Origin: Pseudoalteromonas xiamenensis
Lineage (GTDB): Bacteria; Pseudomonadota; Gammaproteobacteria; Enterobacterales; Alteromonadaceae
Length of the DNA: 64,000 nt
Direction: 5' to 3'
Assembly (NCBI RefSeq): GCF_030994125.1
Contig: NZ_CP099918.1
Coordinates: 62,001-126,000, forward strand
The translations under genes were made by a program, and so were the position numbers. This document shows positions 45,758 to 54,043 of the stretch, piece after piece; position 1 is the stretch's first letter, and each line of letters begins with the position of its first letter. The notes below the pieces were generated by a model. It ran no database searches and was not told where the DNA came from. It saw only the letters and a program-made list of their open reading frames with translations.

Positions 45758-46207
45758 TCATTGACCGCAATTTACGTGTTCAACGCTGTGCAGGTGTAGC
45801 CCCAAATATTCCATCGTCAAACGAATGCTATCGACAAAGCAATCTGGCGCATGTGAACCACTAGAGGTGGATAAAATAGAGAATGCTTTACCTCGCCATG
45901 TTCTTAAGATTGGGCGTAATGTTTCATCATCCATGAACTCAGTGACACGCTCAAAGAAACATTTTAATGCTGCGGTCATACTGTACCAGTAAACCGGTGA
46001 AGCAATCACAATGTGGTCAAAGGCAATGAGCTTTGTTAATAGTTGGCGAAAATCATCATCGCAATGAGAATGGGTATAGCTATATCTGCCAATAGCGAAT
46101 TGATCTAGATAGACTAACTCCGCGTTCAATCGTTGTGCGATTTGGTTTGCGGCCATGGCGGTATTTCCATTCTCTCGGGCGCTTGAGAAAAGTACGACTG
46201 TTTTCAT
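45758..46207 (-). CDS. Flavodoxin-like NADPH-dependent FMN reductase family protein
   Basis: The 149 residues show the flavodoxin fold opening VVLFSSARENGNT, which binds the flavin phosphate, and the SPVYWYSMTAALKCFFERV segment that holds the isoalloxazine ring. It is a soluble oxidoreductase of the FMN-reductase/quinone-reductase type. Its ribosome site is AAGGAGT 5 bp before the ATG. Its promoter has the SoxR architecture and soxR is divergent from it, so induction by redox-cycling compounds is predicted. Confidence 0.85.
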   Translation of the reverse strand: MKTVVLFSSARENGNTAMAANQIAQRLNAELVYLDQFAIGRYSYTHSHCDDDFRQLLTKLIAFDHIVIASPVYWYSMTAALKCFFERVTEFMDDETLRPILRTWRGKAFSILSTSSGSHAPDCFVDSIRLTMEYLGLHLHSVEHVNCGQ

Positions 46208-46236
46208 GTTGACTCCTTTGTGTAAAATCGACGTAC

Positions 46237-46267
46237 ACTGTAAAACCTTAACTTAAGTTTAGGTCAA
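46237..46267 (-). promoter_or_regulatory. SoxR-type promoter of the flavin reductase gene
   Basis: On the minus strand a -35 TTGACC (46262-46267) and -10 TACAGT (46237-46242) are 19 bp apart, the over-long spacing used by SoxR. The spacer carries the near-perfect dyad ACCTTAACTTAAGTTTAGGT (46245-46264). Its CCT-x-AA-x-TTAA-x-TT-x-AGG core matches the 18-bp SoxR box CCTCAAGTTAACTTGAGG at 14 positions. Confidence 0.85.
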
Positions 46268-46395
46268 TCGAAAATGTGTGTTTCTGCGTCTATTTTTAAA
46301 CAAAACAACGCATACGCCGGCACAAAAGCACTCAACCCTCTTGAGGTTTGGATAAACTCACAAGCGGCGGTGTATCAATAGGAAAAACGTTTACC

Positions 46396-46914
46396 ATGTC
46401 AGATAAACCCATCCTTGAAGCCAATTTAAGCGTTGGCCAAATCGCAAAACGTGCCGCCGTTGCGGTATCCGCTTTGCACTTTTATGAACAAAAAGGCCTC
46501 ATTCGCAGTTGGCGGAATTCAGGCAATCAACGCCGCTATAAACCCGATGTGTTAAGGCGTATTGCCGTCATAAAAGCCGCACAAAAAATGGGCATTACAC
46601 TGGAAGAGATTAAAATCACGCTTTCAACATTACCGGAAAACCGTACGCCGACAAAAAAAGACTGGGCACTCATGTCGACGAAGTGGCAAGCGCAACTCGA
46701 TGAACGGATTGCTTACATGCAACGTGTACGTGATTTGGTTGATGGTTGCATTGGCTGTGGTTGCTTATCGATGACCAGTTGCCCGATGTACAATCCAGAT
46801 GACATTATGGCAACCGCTGGTGATGGGGCGATATATTTAGAAGCTCCGGACAAAGCCTTAGCCACAAAACTTTGCTATGATAGCGAAAACAAAATAGGAA
46901 CAAACAACAAATGA
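46396..46914 (+). CDS. soxR: Redox-sensitive MerR-family regulator SoxR
   Basis: SoxR is a [2Fe-2S] activator that turns on target promoters when oxidised. From the ATG at 46396 the protein has 172 residues: a MerR helix-turn-helix (LSVGQIAKRAAVAVSALHFY), the wing, a dimerisation helix and the diagnostic cluster CIGCGCLSMTSC (C-x2-C-x-C-x5-C). A TTG at 46348 would add 16 residues but lacks support. It is divergent from a flavin reductase with a SoxR box. Its last codons overlap the next gene (ATGA), so the DUF885 lipoprotein is translationally coupled to it. Confidence 0.95.
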   Translation: MSDKPILEANLSVGQIAKRAAVAVSALHFYEQKGLIRSWRNSGNQRRYKPDVLRRIAVIKAAQKMGITLEEIKITLSTLPENRTPTKKDWALMSTKWQAQLDERIAYMQRVRDLVDGCIGCGCLSMTSCPMYNPDDIMATAGDGAIYLEAPDKALATKLCYDSENKIGTNNK

Positions 46915-48686
46915 AGAAAGCCACGCTCTGTTTGGCGCTTGCCGCGGTACTCGGCCTTGCCGGTTGCCAATCCACTTCAACCGATTCTGCCATGTCTACT
47001 TCTGCCTCTTCGGTTACTCAAGATCAGGCTTTTAGCCAGTTCTCAGCGCAATTCATTGAAGATCTTTGGAAACAACACCCTGAAGCTTCCTCATGGGCAG
47101 GTTACGGCAAATATGACGACATCATTACCGTTCCAGATGACGCATCACGCGCGAGCAATCGAGCATTTGTTGACGCACAATTGGCCAAATTACGTACCTT
47201 CAATTTAGATACATTAAGCAACGCGAACAAAATCGACTATCACTTAATAGAAAACAGCTTGCTTGAGAGCATTTGGGAAGACGAAAAATTTAAATCTTAT
47301 GAGTGGGACCCTTCGTCATATAACGTAGCATATGGGTTCGCAAATATTCTAAATAGTCGATTCAAATCACTCGATGAAAAATTCAATTTAGTACTCGCAA
47401 GACTCCAATATGTTCCAGCGTATTACGCAGCGGCAAAAGCGAACATAAAAAAACCCACTCTTGAATTCACTCAACTGGCCATCGCTCAAAATCAAGGCGC
47501 ATTTAGCGTTCTAACGGATGAATTGTTGTCTCAACTTGCGGAAACAAAACTCAGCGCAGACGACAAAATGCTATTTAAAACGCGATTTGTAGAGGCAAAG
47601 GCCGCCATCAATGATTACATTGATTTTCTGACAAAACTCGAAAGTAACCTTGCCAAAAACGGAGATGCACGCTCCTTCCGTATTGGTGAAGCGCTGTATG
47701 AAGAGAAGTTCGCGTTTGATATCCAATCTGGATACACTGCGAAACAGATGTATGAGAAGGCGCTTGCAGACAAAGCGCGAGTAACAGCGGAAATGATCAA
47801 AATTACCGATACTCTTTGGTCGAAATATTTCCCGAACACAACTCGCCCAGCAAATGACACTCAAGCTATTTCAAGTTTGATCAAACATTTGTCGGTGCAA
47901 CACGTAAATCGTAATGATTTTGTTGACGAAATTAAAAAGCAAATTCCAACGCTCGAGAAATTCGTTATCGACAAAGATCTCATCAATCTAGATCCAGAAA
48001 AACCGCTTGTGGTGCGTGAGACACCGGAATACATGCGTGGTTTTGCAGGCGCTTCAATTAGTCCTCCAGGCCCATACGACAAAAAAGAAAACACGTATTA
48101 CAACGTTTCTCCTCTAGATGGTATGAGCGACGAACAAGCTGAATCTTACCTACGCGAATATAACCACTGGATTTTACAGATCCTGAATATTCACGAAGCG
48201 GTTCCTGGCCATTACACGCAATTAGTCTATTCAAACGAATCTCCTTCGCTTATCAAAAGCTTGTTCAGTAACGGTGCAATGGTTGAAGGTTGGGCTGTGT
48301 ACACTGAACGTATGATGCTCGAAGAAGGCTATGGTGATTTTGAGCCCGAAATGTGGCTTATGTATTACAAGTGGAACCTACGCGTTATCTGTAACACGAT
48401 TCTCGATTACAGCATTCATGTAAATGGAATGACCAAAGAGCAAGGCTTAGACCTACTAATGAATGGCGCATTCCAAGAACAAGCTGAAGCGGAAGGCAAA
48501 TGGCGCCGTGCCACACTTAGCCAAGTTCAGTTGACGAGCTACTACAGTGGTTACCGTGAAATTTATGATTTCCGTGAATCACAAAAACAAAAGCTCGGCA
48601 CTGAATTTAACCTAAAGAATTTCCATGAGGAATTCTTAAGCTTTGGCAGTGCCCCAGTTAAATACATCAAACAATTGATGCATTAA
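46911..48686 (+). CDS. DUF885 family lipoprotein, putative zinc metallopeptidase (copy 3, soxR-coupled)
   Basis: The 591-residue protein has a clear lipobox (GLAGC, Cys at 19) and DUF885 motifs in a different version from the other two copies: IHEAVPGHYTQLVY and MVEGWAVYTERMML. It is a more distant subfamily but keeps the H-E-x-x-x-x-H and distal Glu pattern. Its start codon overlaps the soxR stop by ATGA, so the two are made from one message. Whether this reflects a redox-related role or mere proximity is open. A strong terminator follows. Confidence 0.82.
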   Translation: MKKATLCLALAAVLGLAGCQSTSTDSAMSTSASSVTQDQAFSQFSAQFIEDLWKQHPEASSWAGYGKYDDIITVPDDASRASNRAFVDAQLAKLRTFNLDTLSNANKIDYHLIENSLLESIWEDEKFKSYEWDPSSYNVAYGFANILNSRFKSLDEKFNLVLARLQYVPAYYAAAKANIKKPTLEFTQLAIAQNQGAFSVLTDELLSQLAETKLSADDKMLFKTRFVEAKAAINDYIDFLTKLESNLAKNGDARSFRIGEALYEEKFAFDIQSGYTAKQMYEKALADKARVTAEMIKITDTLWSKYFPNTTRPANDTQAISSLIKHLSVQHVNRNDFVDEIKKQIPTLEKFVIDKDLINLDPEKPLVVRETPEYMRGFAGASISPPGPYDKKENTYYNVSPLDGMSDEQAESYLREYNHWILQILNIHEAVPGHYTQLVYSNESPSLIKSLFSNGAMVEGWAVYTERMMLEEGYGDFEPEMWLMYYKWNLRVICNTILDYSIHVNGMTKEQGLDLLMNGAFQEQAEAEGKWRRATLSQVQLTSYYSGYREIYDFRESQKQKLGTEFNLKNFHEEFLSFGSAPVKYIKQLMH

Positions 48687-48693
48687 TCTATTT

Positions 48694-48730
48694 GTGTGCA
48701 AATAACATTGTATTTGCACACTTTCTTTCC
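48694..48730 (+). terminator. Rho-independent terminator after the soxR-DUF885 transcript
   Basis: An 11-bp stem GTGTGCAAATA/TATTTGCACAC (48694-48704 with 48711-48721), a 6-base loop and TTTCTTT follow the stop of DUF885 copy 3. Confidence 0.85.
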
Positions 48731-48958
48731 CGCCGCTGAGATAGCCTGCTGAATGTGTGTAATAACTAACTTGATGTTAGCTATGAAGAAACGCCAAACC
48801 CGATGATGCTTAATGGCAATGACGACACAATCTTTCTCTTTGCAACTTAGGTTAACTAACTAATAAAGTTAATTTTTATGATTTACAAGTGACCTATTGC
48901 CATTCAGTGAATTGCGACTAGGCTAACTATTATAGCCTTCTTTAATCTGCGATATTGA

Positions 48959-50752
48959 ATGTCTGAACTTAGGAAACTCGTCTTGTTTGGTTTTCTCGTG
49001 ATTTTATTCGCGAGCACGGCCACGTTCATTTCGCAAAAATACTACAACTCCGTCGACAGAGATTGGCAAGAGTTTTCTGAAAAGACGGTTAAAGCCTATG
49101 TACTCCATGCCACCCTTATTGAAGAGCTTGGTTATGGTGGATTCATACATCATTTTAAAAATTTAGTGCTCAGGCACGACATTGACTACTATGCTCCAAA
49201 AGCACAAACAGCCATCGAAAATGCGCTAGCGATAATCAACGAAATGCGTGAGTTAGGTGAATACGACGAGAAAAATACGCAATCGTTAACCGAAACACTA
49301 GACCACTATTTGCATAACTTACAAACAGCACAAGCGCTGATTAGTCAAGGAAAACCAATTTCAGATGTTGATAAATTGGTTAAAGTGGACGATACAGCCG
49401 CGTCTGCCGCCCTCAATAAATTTAATGAACAGATGAATCAAAAGTTGGCGCTTAAAAAAGAACTCCTTCAAAAGGACTTCAGACGCGCTTTTTACATCCA
49501 CATTGGCAGCATCTTGCTATTTATCATTACACTCATTGTGTTCATCTACAAAGTGGTGCTCAGCTACCTTGCGCAAAGTCGTTTAGCGAAAGAGGCATTG
49601 GCGGCATCGAGAGCAAAGTCCGATTTTTTAGCCAATATGAGCCATGAGATCCGAACACCAATCAACGCCATATTAGGGACATTGCAAATTTTGGATCGCG
49701 ATTTCCCAGACTCTGACCATAATCCACTCATTAAAAGTACGATATATTCCACCAAGTCTCTCGTGACCATTCTCAATGACATTCTCGACATCACCAAATT
49801 CGCCGACAAACAACTCATCATTGAACACGTACCATTTTCGTTACGTCGGATCACTGAATCCATCGAATCAGACTATTTACCAATCGCCATTGAAAAATCA
49901 ATTCAATTTGAAGTGAATGTTGATCCCGCGCTATTCGACAATCGCTTAGGTGACCCCGTACGAGTCAGGCAAGTGCTTCTAAACTTAGTGTCTAACGCAA
50001 TTAAATTTACTGAATTTGGCTCTATTGCACTCAACGTATATCGAAAAAGCGAGAATCCAGATGTTGATGTTGTTTTTGAAATAAAAGACACAGGCATTGG
50101 CATGAATACAGAGACGCAAACGCGACTGTTCAAACGATTTATACAAGCGGATAGCTCCACAACTCGCCGATATGGAGGATCTGGTCTTGGTTTAGCAATA
50201 TCCAAATCGCTCGTTGATCTGATGAACGGTACGATACTCGTTCAAAGCAGACCGAATTATGGCACTACAATGACCGTGACCATCCCATTGATCCCGTCTG
50301 AGGAAAATCTCAACACGCCCTTACAAAGTGTTTCTCAATACCAACTCGATTTGACTAATCGCATAATTCTAATCGCCGAAGACAACCCGTTAAATGCACT
50401 TATTTATCGTTCAATGCTGTCTCCGACTAAAGCGACTATTCAAGTCGCGGAGAATGGTCAGGAAGCCGTCGCGTTATTTGAATCTTTAGACCCAGACATT
50501 ATCCTAATGGATATCCAAATGCCTGTCATGGATGGCATTGAAGCTTGTAGACGTATCCGAGAAAAAAACGCCTCCATACCAATTATTGCGGTAACGGCCA
50601 ACGTCATGATGGAAGATATTGAGACATACGAAAAAGAAGGGTTTAATGAACATGTCGCAAAACCGCTTGAATTGGCAATTTTATTAAATACCATTGAACG
50701 CTTTCTCACTGGAGGACCTAAACACTCCATCGATAAGCGTCATTCCCTATAA
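48959..50752 (+). CDS. Hybrid sensor histidine kinase (periplasmic helical sensor, HisKA-HATPase-REC)
   Basis: The 597-residue protein has a first helix (8-24), a helical periplasmic domain (~28-178), a second helix (182-200), HisKA with His229 (NMSHEIRTP), HATPase boxes (NAIKF, DTGIGM, GSGLGL) and a C-terminal REC with Asp518 (ILMDIQMP) and Lys in VAKPLE. There is no HPt, so a separate phosphotransfer protein is needed, or REC acts as a phosphate sink. No response regulator lies next to it. The C-terminus overlaps the convergent S41 gene by 13 bp. Confidence 0.9.
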   Translation: MSELRKLVLFGFLVILFASTATFISQKYYNSVDRDWQEFSEKTVKAYVLHATLIEELGYGGFIHHFKNLVLRHDIDYYAPKAQTAIENALAIINEMRELGEYDEKNTQSLTETLDHYLHNLQTAQALISQGKPISDVDKLVKVDDTAASAALNKFNEQMNQKLALKKELLQKDFRRAFYIHIGSILLFIITLIVFIYKVVLSYLAQSRLAKEALAASRAKSDFLANMSHEIRTPINAILGTLQILDRDFPDSDHNPLIKSTIYSTKSLVTILNDILDITKFADKQLIIEHVPFSLRRITESIESDYLPIAIEKSIQFEVNVDPALFDNRLGDPVRVRQVLLNLVSNAIKFTEFGSIALNVYRKSENPDVDVVFEIKDTGIGMNTETQTRLFKRFIQADSSTTRRYGGSGLGLAISKSLVDLMNGTILVQSRPNYGTTMTVTIPLIPSEENLNTPLQSVSQYQLDLTNRIILIAEDNPLNALIYRSMLSPTKATIQVAENGQEAVALFESLDPDIILMDIQMPVMDGIEACRRIREKNASIPIIAVTANVMMEDIETYEKEGFNEHVAKPLELAILLNTIERFLTGGPKHSIDKRHSL

Positions 50753-52086
50753 ATACCTGCAGCTTCTAGTGCAAACGTCAATATTGTCTCTTTTGAAGCA
50801 TTATCTTTAACGAAAATATGCGGGGGGATACCTACCAAATCGTAACTTTGGCCTTGCTCATCTACAAACCGTTCATTTGGTAAAGCAAACATCCAACCAT
50901 TGGGGAGTGTTCTTGGCAACATGTCTGAAAATGCGCCGGCAGTCGCTTCACCGATGCGTACCATTTCACCCGGTCGTTTCATTAAGGCCATGATAAACGT
51001 TTCCCCTGCACTCATCGTTTTGCGGTTAGTGAGAAGCACTATTTTGCCCAAAAAACGCGGACCTTTACTAGGTTTAATCCAAGAGGCATGGCTTTTTGAC
51101 CATTGTGACTCAGCGCGGCTATCTACAATCGCCTGTTTTGAATACGCAAAATACGATGTAGCAGTGAGATGTCCGGCTAATGTTAGCCCCAAAGCATCCG
51201 AGCCACCGGTATTGTTGCGCAAATCTAAAATAAGCGTTTTTGTGTGTTTGATGTGCTCAAAAATGGCATTCAAACCATTTTCAAATAGCGTATCAGTGCG
51301 CGAGGTTCCTGGTGCGTCGTCGCCAAAATCTGCAAACGCGTTTATGGACAAGTAAGCTACTTCCTCATTCAATATCGCGTATCGAAGTTGATCATTCAGC
51401 ACGGAATGCACTTCCGAACCGAGTATTTTAGCTAGACTATCGATAGAACGCGCCTGAGTCGAACCGATCGAATCTTCATGCCCAAAGTAATACGCATCAA
51501 TCTCAGGGGCAACGAGTGCAACATGTGGGTCAGACAACGGGCGCAACAATTGAACCATTTTATCGAACATGGCTTGCTCGTTTCGGGTATCGTTTTGCCA
51601 CAATCCCCAATCAATTTGCTTGTCTATCGCAAATGCATAATGCTCCTGAAATTGTTCCTTAAAAACCGAGAAGACATCAAGCTTGGAGTCACTATGGCAA
51701 CGAGTTGGCAATTCGGATATGCGTTTAGCGGACATATAAGTCGACGTATCGGTTCGATGTAAACTGAGCTCGTTCTGCTCATTCCTCAATTCAAGTTGCA
51801 TCGTCGACTGAATAAAGCCTGGAATACTGACTTCAAATTCACCAACATTGGGTGTAGCTGTTTCAAAAGTTAACGTTCCCGCACTCATTGCACTTTGAAC
51901 ACAAGTGCTTTTAGTGTGCTCGTAAAGTACAACTTGTGAACGGTCGATTTTTATATAGTAACCATACCCAACAGATTCCCATACACCACTAAAAGGATTA
52001 CTTTGCGCCACAAGAGGGAAGTTGCAACCCATCAATGTGCAAGTAAAAAGAACAATGAGTAGATTTTTCATATTCGTCATGAACAT
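50740..52086 (-). CDS. S41-family peptidase lipoprotein
   Basis: The 448-residue protein has a lipoprotein signal (TLMGC), an N-terminal unknown part and a C-terminal S41 (tail-specific protease/IRBP-like) domain. The domain is marked by TKTLILDLRNNTGGSDALG and the nucleophile segment LLTNRKTMSAGETFIMAL, where Ser in SAGE is the likely catalytic residue. It should hydrolyse peptides in the periplasm. An internal ATG at 52071 (MKNLLIVLF) is an equally good start. It overlaps the hybrid kinase tail-to-tail. Confidence 0.8.
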   Translation of the reverse strand: MFMTNMKNLLIVLFTCTLMGCNFPLVAQSNPFSGVWESVGYGYYIKIDRSQVVLYEHTKSTCVQSAMSAGTLTFETATPNVGEFEVSIPGFIQSTMQLELRNEQNELSLHRTDTSTYMSAKRISELPTRCHSDSKLDVFSVFKEQFQEHYAFAIDKQIDWGLWQNDTRNEQAMFDKMVQLLRPLSDPHVALVAPEIDAYYFGHEDSIGSTQARSIDSLAKILGSEVHSVLNDQLRYAILNEEVAYLSINAFADFGDDAPGTSRTDTLFENGLNAIFEHIKHTKTLILDLRNNTGGSDALGLTLAGHLTATSYFAYSKQAIVDSRAESQWSKSHASWIKPSKGPRFLGKIVLLTNRKTMSAGETFIMALMKRPGEMVRIGEATAGAFSDMLPRTLPNGWMFALPNERFVDEQGQSYDLVGIPPHIFVKDNASKETILTFALEAAGIYRE

Positions 52087-52241
52087 AATTCTTTAAGTTA
52101 AACAATACGTCATGAATAACTCTACCATGTTAGTACAATGGAAACAGGCCTAATTAACAGCCCCTTAGCATGGTCTAAATATTCCTAACCAAAAAAGCGA
52201 CCTTGTTATCTAAAAGCCATTTTGATATCTTGACTCATGAA

Positions 52242-52283
52242 GTAAGGACGACCTTACCACTCAAGCTCATAGGGGACGGCCCC
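52242..52283 (+). ncRNA. Guanidine-II (mini-ykkC) riboswitch
   Basis: There are two adjacent hairpins with ACGR tetraloops: GTAAGG-ACGA-CCTTAC (52242-52257) and GGGG-ACGG-CCCC (52272-52283). This is the defining pattern of the guanidine-II riboswitch. The Shine-Dalgarno GGAGG of the downstream SMR gene begins 14 bases later, the usual layout for translational control. Guanidinium binding would stabilise the hairpins and free the ribosome site. Confidence 0.88.
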
Positions 52284-52307
52284 AACCAGTTTATTTTGGA
52301 GGCCGAC

Positions 52308-52646
52308 TTGTCTAGTTACATCTCTCTTTTTCTTGCATCACTCTTTGAAGTACTTTGGGTTTTCTTTCTAGATAAATCCGCTGGGTTTACACGTCTTTCA
52401 CCCGTCGTCGTGGCACTTTCCTGTATGGCGCTCAGTTTGTTTTTTTTAGCACAAGCAACGAAAACCTTAAGCATGGCATTTGCCTATGCGATGTGGGTAG
52501 GCTTGGGCATTTTAGGAACCGCTCTTGTGCAACACTTTATTCAAGACCAACAACTTAAACCGTTTGGTTGGGTTTGTTTGCTCGTAATAACCATTGGCCT
52601 CATTGGATTACAGATGAGTCAATCCTCACCCACTCCCTTGGATTAA
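52308..52646 (+). CDS. gdx: SMR-family guanidinium exporter (Gdx/SugE type)
   Basis: I start it at the TTG at 52308, preceded by GGAGG with a 5-bp gap, giving 112 residues. An upstream frame to 52203 would translate through the riboswitch. Four membrane helices are visible, with the essential Glu in LASLFEVLW and the Gdx-like GFTRLSP loop and AYAMWVGLG segment. SMR Gdx proteins exchange guanidinium for protons as a dual-topology dimer. The guanidine-II riboswitch directly upstream makes guanidinium the likely substrate rather than quaternary ammonium biocides. Confidence 0.9.
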   Translation: MSSYISLFLASLFEVLWVFFLDKSAGFTRLSPVVVALSCMALSLFFLAQATKTLSMAFAYAMWVGLGILGTALVQHFIQDQQLKPFGWVCLLVITIGLIGLQMSQSSPTPLD

Positions 52647-52650
52647 TACA

Positions 52651-53349
52651 ATGCGTAAACACACATTATTTCTGCTTTTAAACGTTTTTTGTCTGAGCGT
52701 AGGCAATGCTGAAACGACGAACGTCAACGAAAACCAGAGTCGACATGGCATTCATGGGATGTTGCTCTTTTCGGATGGCGAACAGCTTTATGCCTCACAT
52801 TTACCGATGTTCCATAAACCACATGATGTTCAGATTATTATGGCTGTCAATGTCGAAGACCAAACGCTAAATTCACAGCTCGTCTCGCAACTTGCAAAGG
52901 GAGATTATTGGACTTTAGAACCTGAGCGGTTTGATCTTTCGAAACTTGGCACGAACCAACCTGATGCTATCCACTCTTTTACCGCAGACATCTATGCAAA
53001 CCACTTCGAACGTGGGGGTACAAAAGAATATGAAGGAAAACAACTCATTGTTACCAAAACAGTTTTCCTCCAAACATTATCTGAACAACCCGCAAAAAAC
53101 GCTACTTTCTTTCTAGTTAATGAAAAAGAGCGATCAACGTTATACTACTTTCATGCTATAAAAGGTCGACCAGACTTTGACGCGTTAGTCGAGATACAAC
53201 ACGCTGCGTTTGGAAAGCGAACGATCCCAACCGAGTTTGACATTCCAAAGCGACAGGATTTCGCAACGCTTCAAGAAATTGCAAACGCGTTGGCGATTCC
53301 AAAAGACGCGATGCGGCTTGTTTATTTTGAAACTGGCGATTTGAAATAA
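52651..53349 (+). CDS. Exported protein of unknown function downstream of gdx
   Basis: The 232-residue protein has a signal peptide (SVGNA-ETT) and no family I can name. Notable segments are HGIHGMLLFSDGEQLYASHLPMFHKPHD, rich in His, and a later FHAIKGRPDFDALVEI. It begins 4 bp after the gdx stop, so the two are almost surely cotranscribed and may share guanidine control. The His-rich opening could bind a metal; this is only a suggestion. Confidence 0.6.
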   Translation: MRKHTLFLLLNVFCLSVGNAETTNVNENQSRHGIHGMLLFSDGEQLYASHLPMFHKPHDVQIIMAVNVEDQTLNSQLVSQLAKGDYWTLEPERFDLSKLGTNQPDAIHSFTADIYANHFERGGTKEYEGKQLIVTKTVFLQTLSEQPAKNATFFLVNEKERSTLYYFHAIKGRPDFDALVEIQHAAFGKRTIPTEFDIPKRQDFATLQEIANALAIPKDAMRLVYFETGDLK

Positions 53350-53437
53350 GCATCACAAACATAGGCTCGCTTCGAGTTTAGCTTGCCAGTATTTCGGAAT
53401 TCCGCTTAAATAGAGGCTCTTCTCTGAAGGACATTAC

Positions 53438-53866
53438 ATGATGAGAGCCTTTTTATTCATTGTATTATCCGCCCTATTCAATTCGGCTCAAGCCGATACA
53501 TTGAAACCATTTACATCAGATGGTTGCAGTATTTTTCCTGATGGTACGCCTGCGCACAAACAGCTTTGGCTTGCTTGCTGTACCGCGCATGATTTCGCAT
53601 ATTGGCAAGGTGGTACGTTTGATGAGCGTCTAAAAGCAGACGAAGCATTAGAGTCTTGTGTGGCACATGTCGGCGAGCCAGAAATAGCAACTCTTATGCT
53701 GGCTGGCGTGCGCGTCGGCGGCAGCCCTTATCTCCCGACTTCATTTCGATGGGGTTATGGTTGGACTTACCCCCGTTTATACAAAGCACTCTCTGAAGAA
53801 GAAAAATCACAAATCGAGTTGTTACAGCAAACACCACACCTAAACGTGAATAATGGTGAAGAATAA
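53438..53866 (+). CDS. Secreted phospholipase-A2-like protein
   Basis: The 142-residue protein has a signal peptide (SAQA-DTL) and a CC-x-x-HD motif (Cys47-Cys48, His51, Asp52) after SDGCSIFPDGTP, followed by AYWQGGT and a helix with further Cys (ESCV). This is the active-site pattern of phospholipase A2-fold proteins, in which His and Asp activate water. Substrate and true activity are unproven; many bacterial members are uncharacterised. It has an AAGGA ribosome site and is 88 bp after the gdx-linked gene. Confidence 0.6.
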   Translation: MMRAFLFIVLSALFNSAQADTLKPFTSDGCSIFPDGTPAHKQLWLACCTAHDFAYWQGGTFDERLKADEALESCVAHVGEPEIATLMLAGVRVGGSPYLPTSFRWGYGWTYPRLYKALSEEEKSQIELLQQTPHLNVNNGEE

Positions 53867-53972
53867 CGTTGTCATCTTTGCCAATTAAAGCACTCACGAT
53901 GAATGAAAGAGCGATCGCACAAGCCGTGTTAAAGAACAAAAGTTCGAACATCAAAAGCCTCTTTTGAGTCCG

Positions 53973-53998
53973 AAAAAAAGCCCACGATTGTGGGCTTT
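53973..53998 (-). terminator. Terminator of the YfcC-isoaspartyl dipeptidase operon
   Basis: A 9-bp stem AAAGCCCAC/GTGGGCTTT (53977-53985 with 53990-53998) closes a GATT loop. Read on the minus strand it is followed by T7, so it ends the leftward operon. Confidence 0.85.
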
Positions 53999-54043
53999 GA
54001 TGTGTTTCATCATAATGAAACTACGCTAGTTTAAGGCTTAAGC

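Noticed and set aside
52203..52307. Upstream extension of the SMR gene
   Set aside because: It would translate the guanidine-II riboswitch; the TTG at 52308 has a perfect ribosome site and gives the normal SMR length.
53694..53954. 86-codon open frame on the minus strand at the PLA2-like gene
   Set aside because: Mostly antisense to the PLA2-like gene with no independent support.
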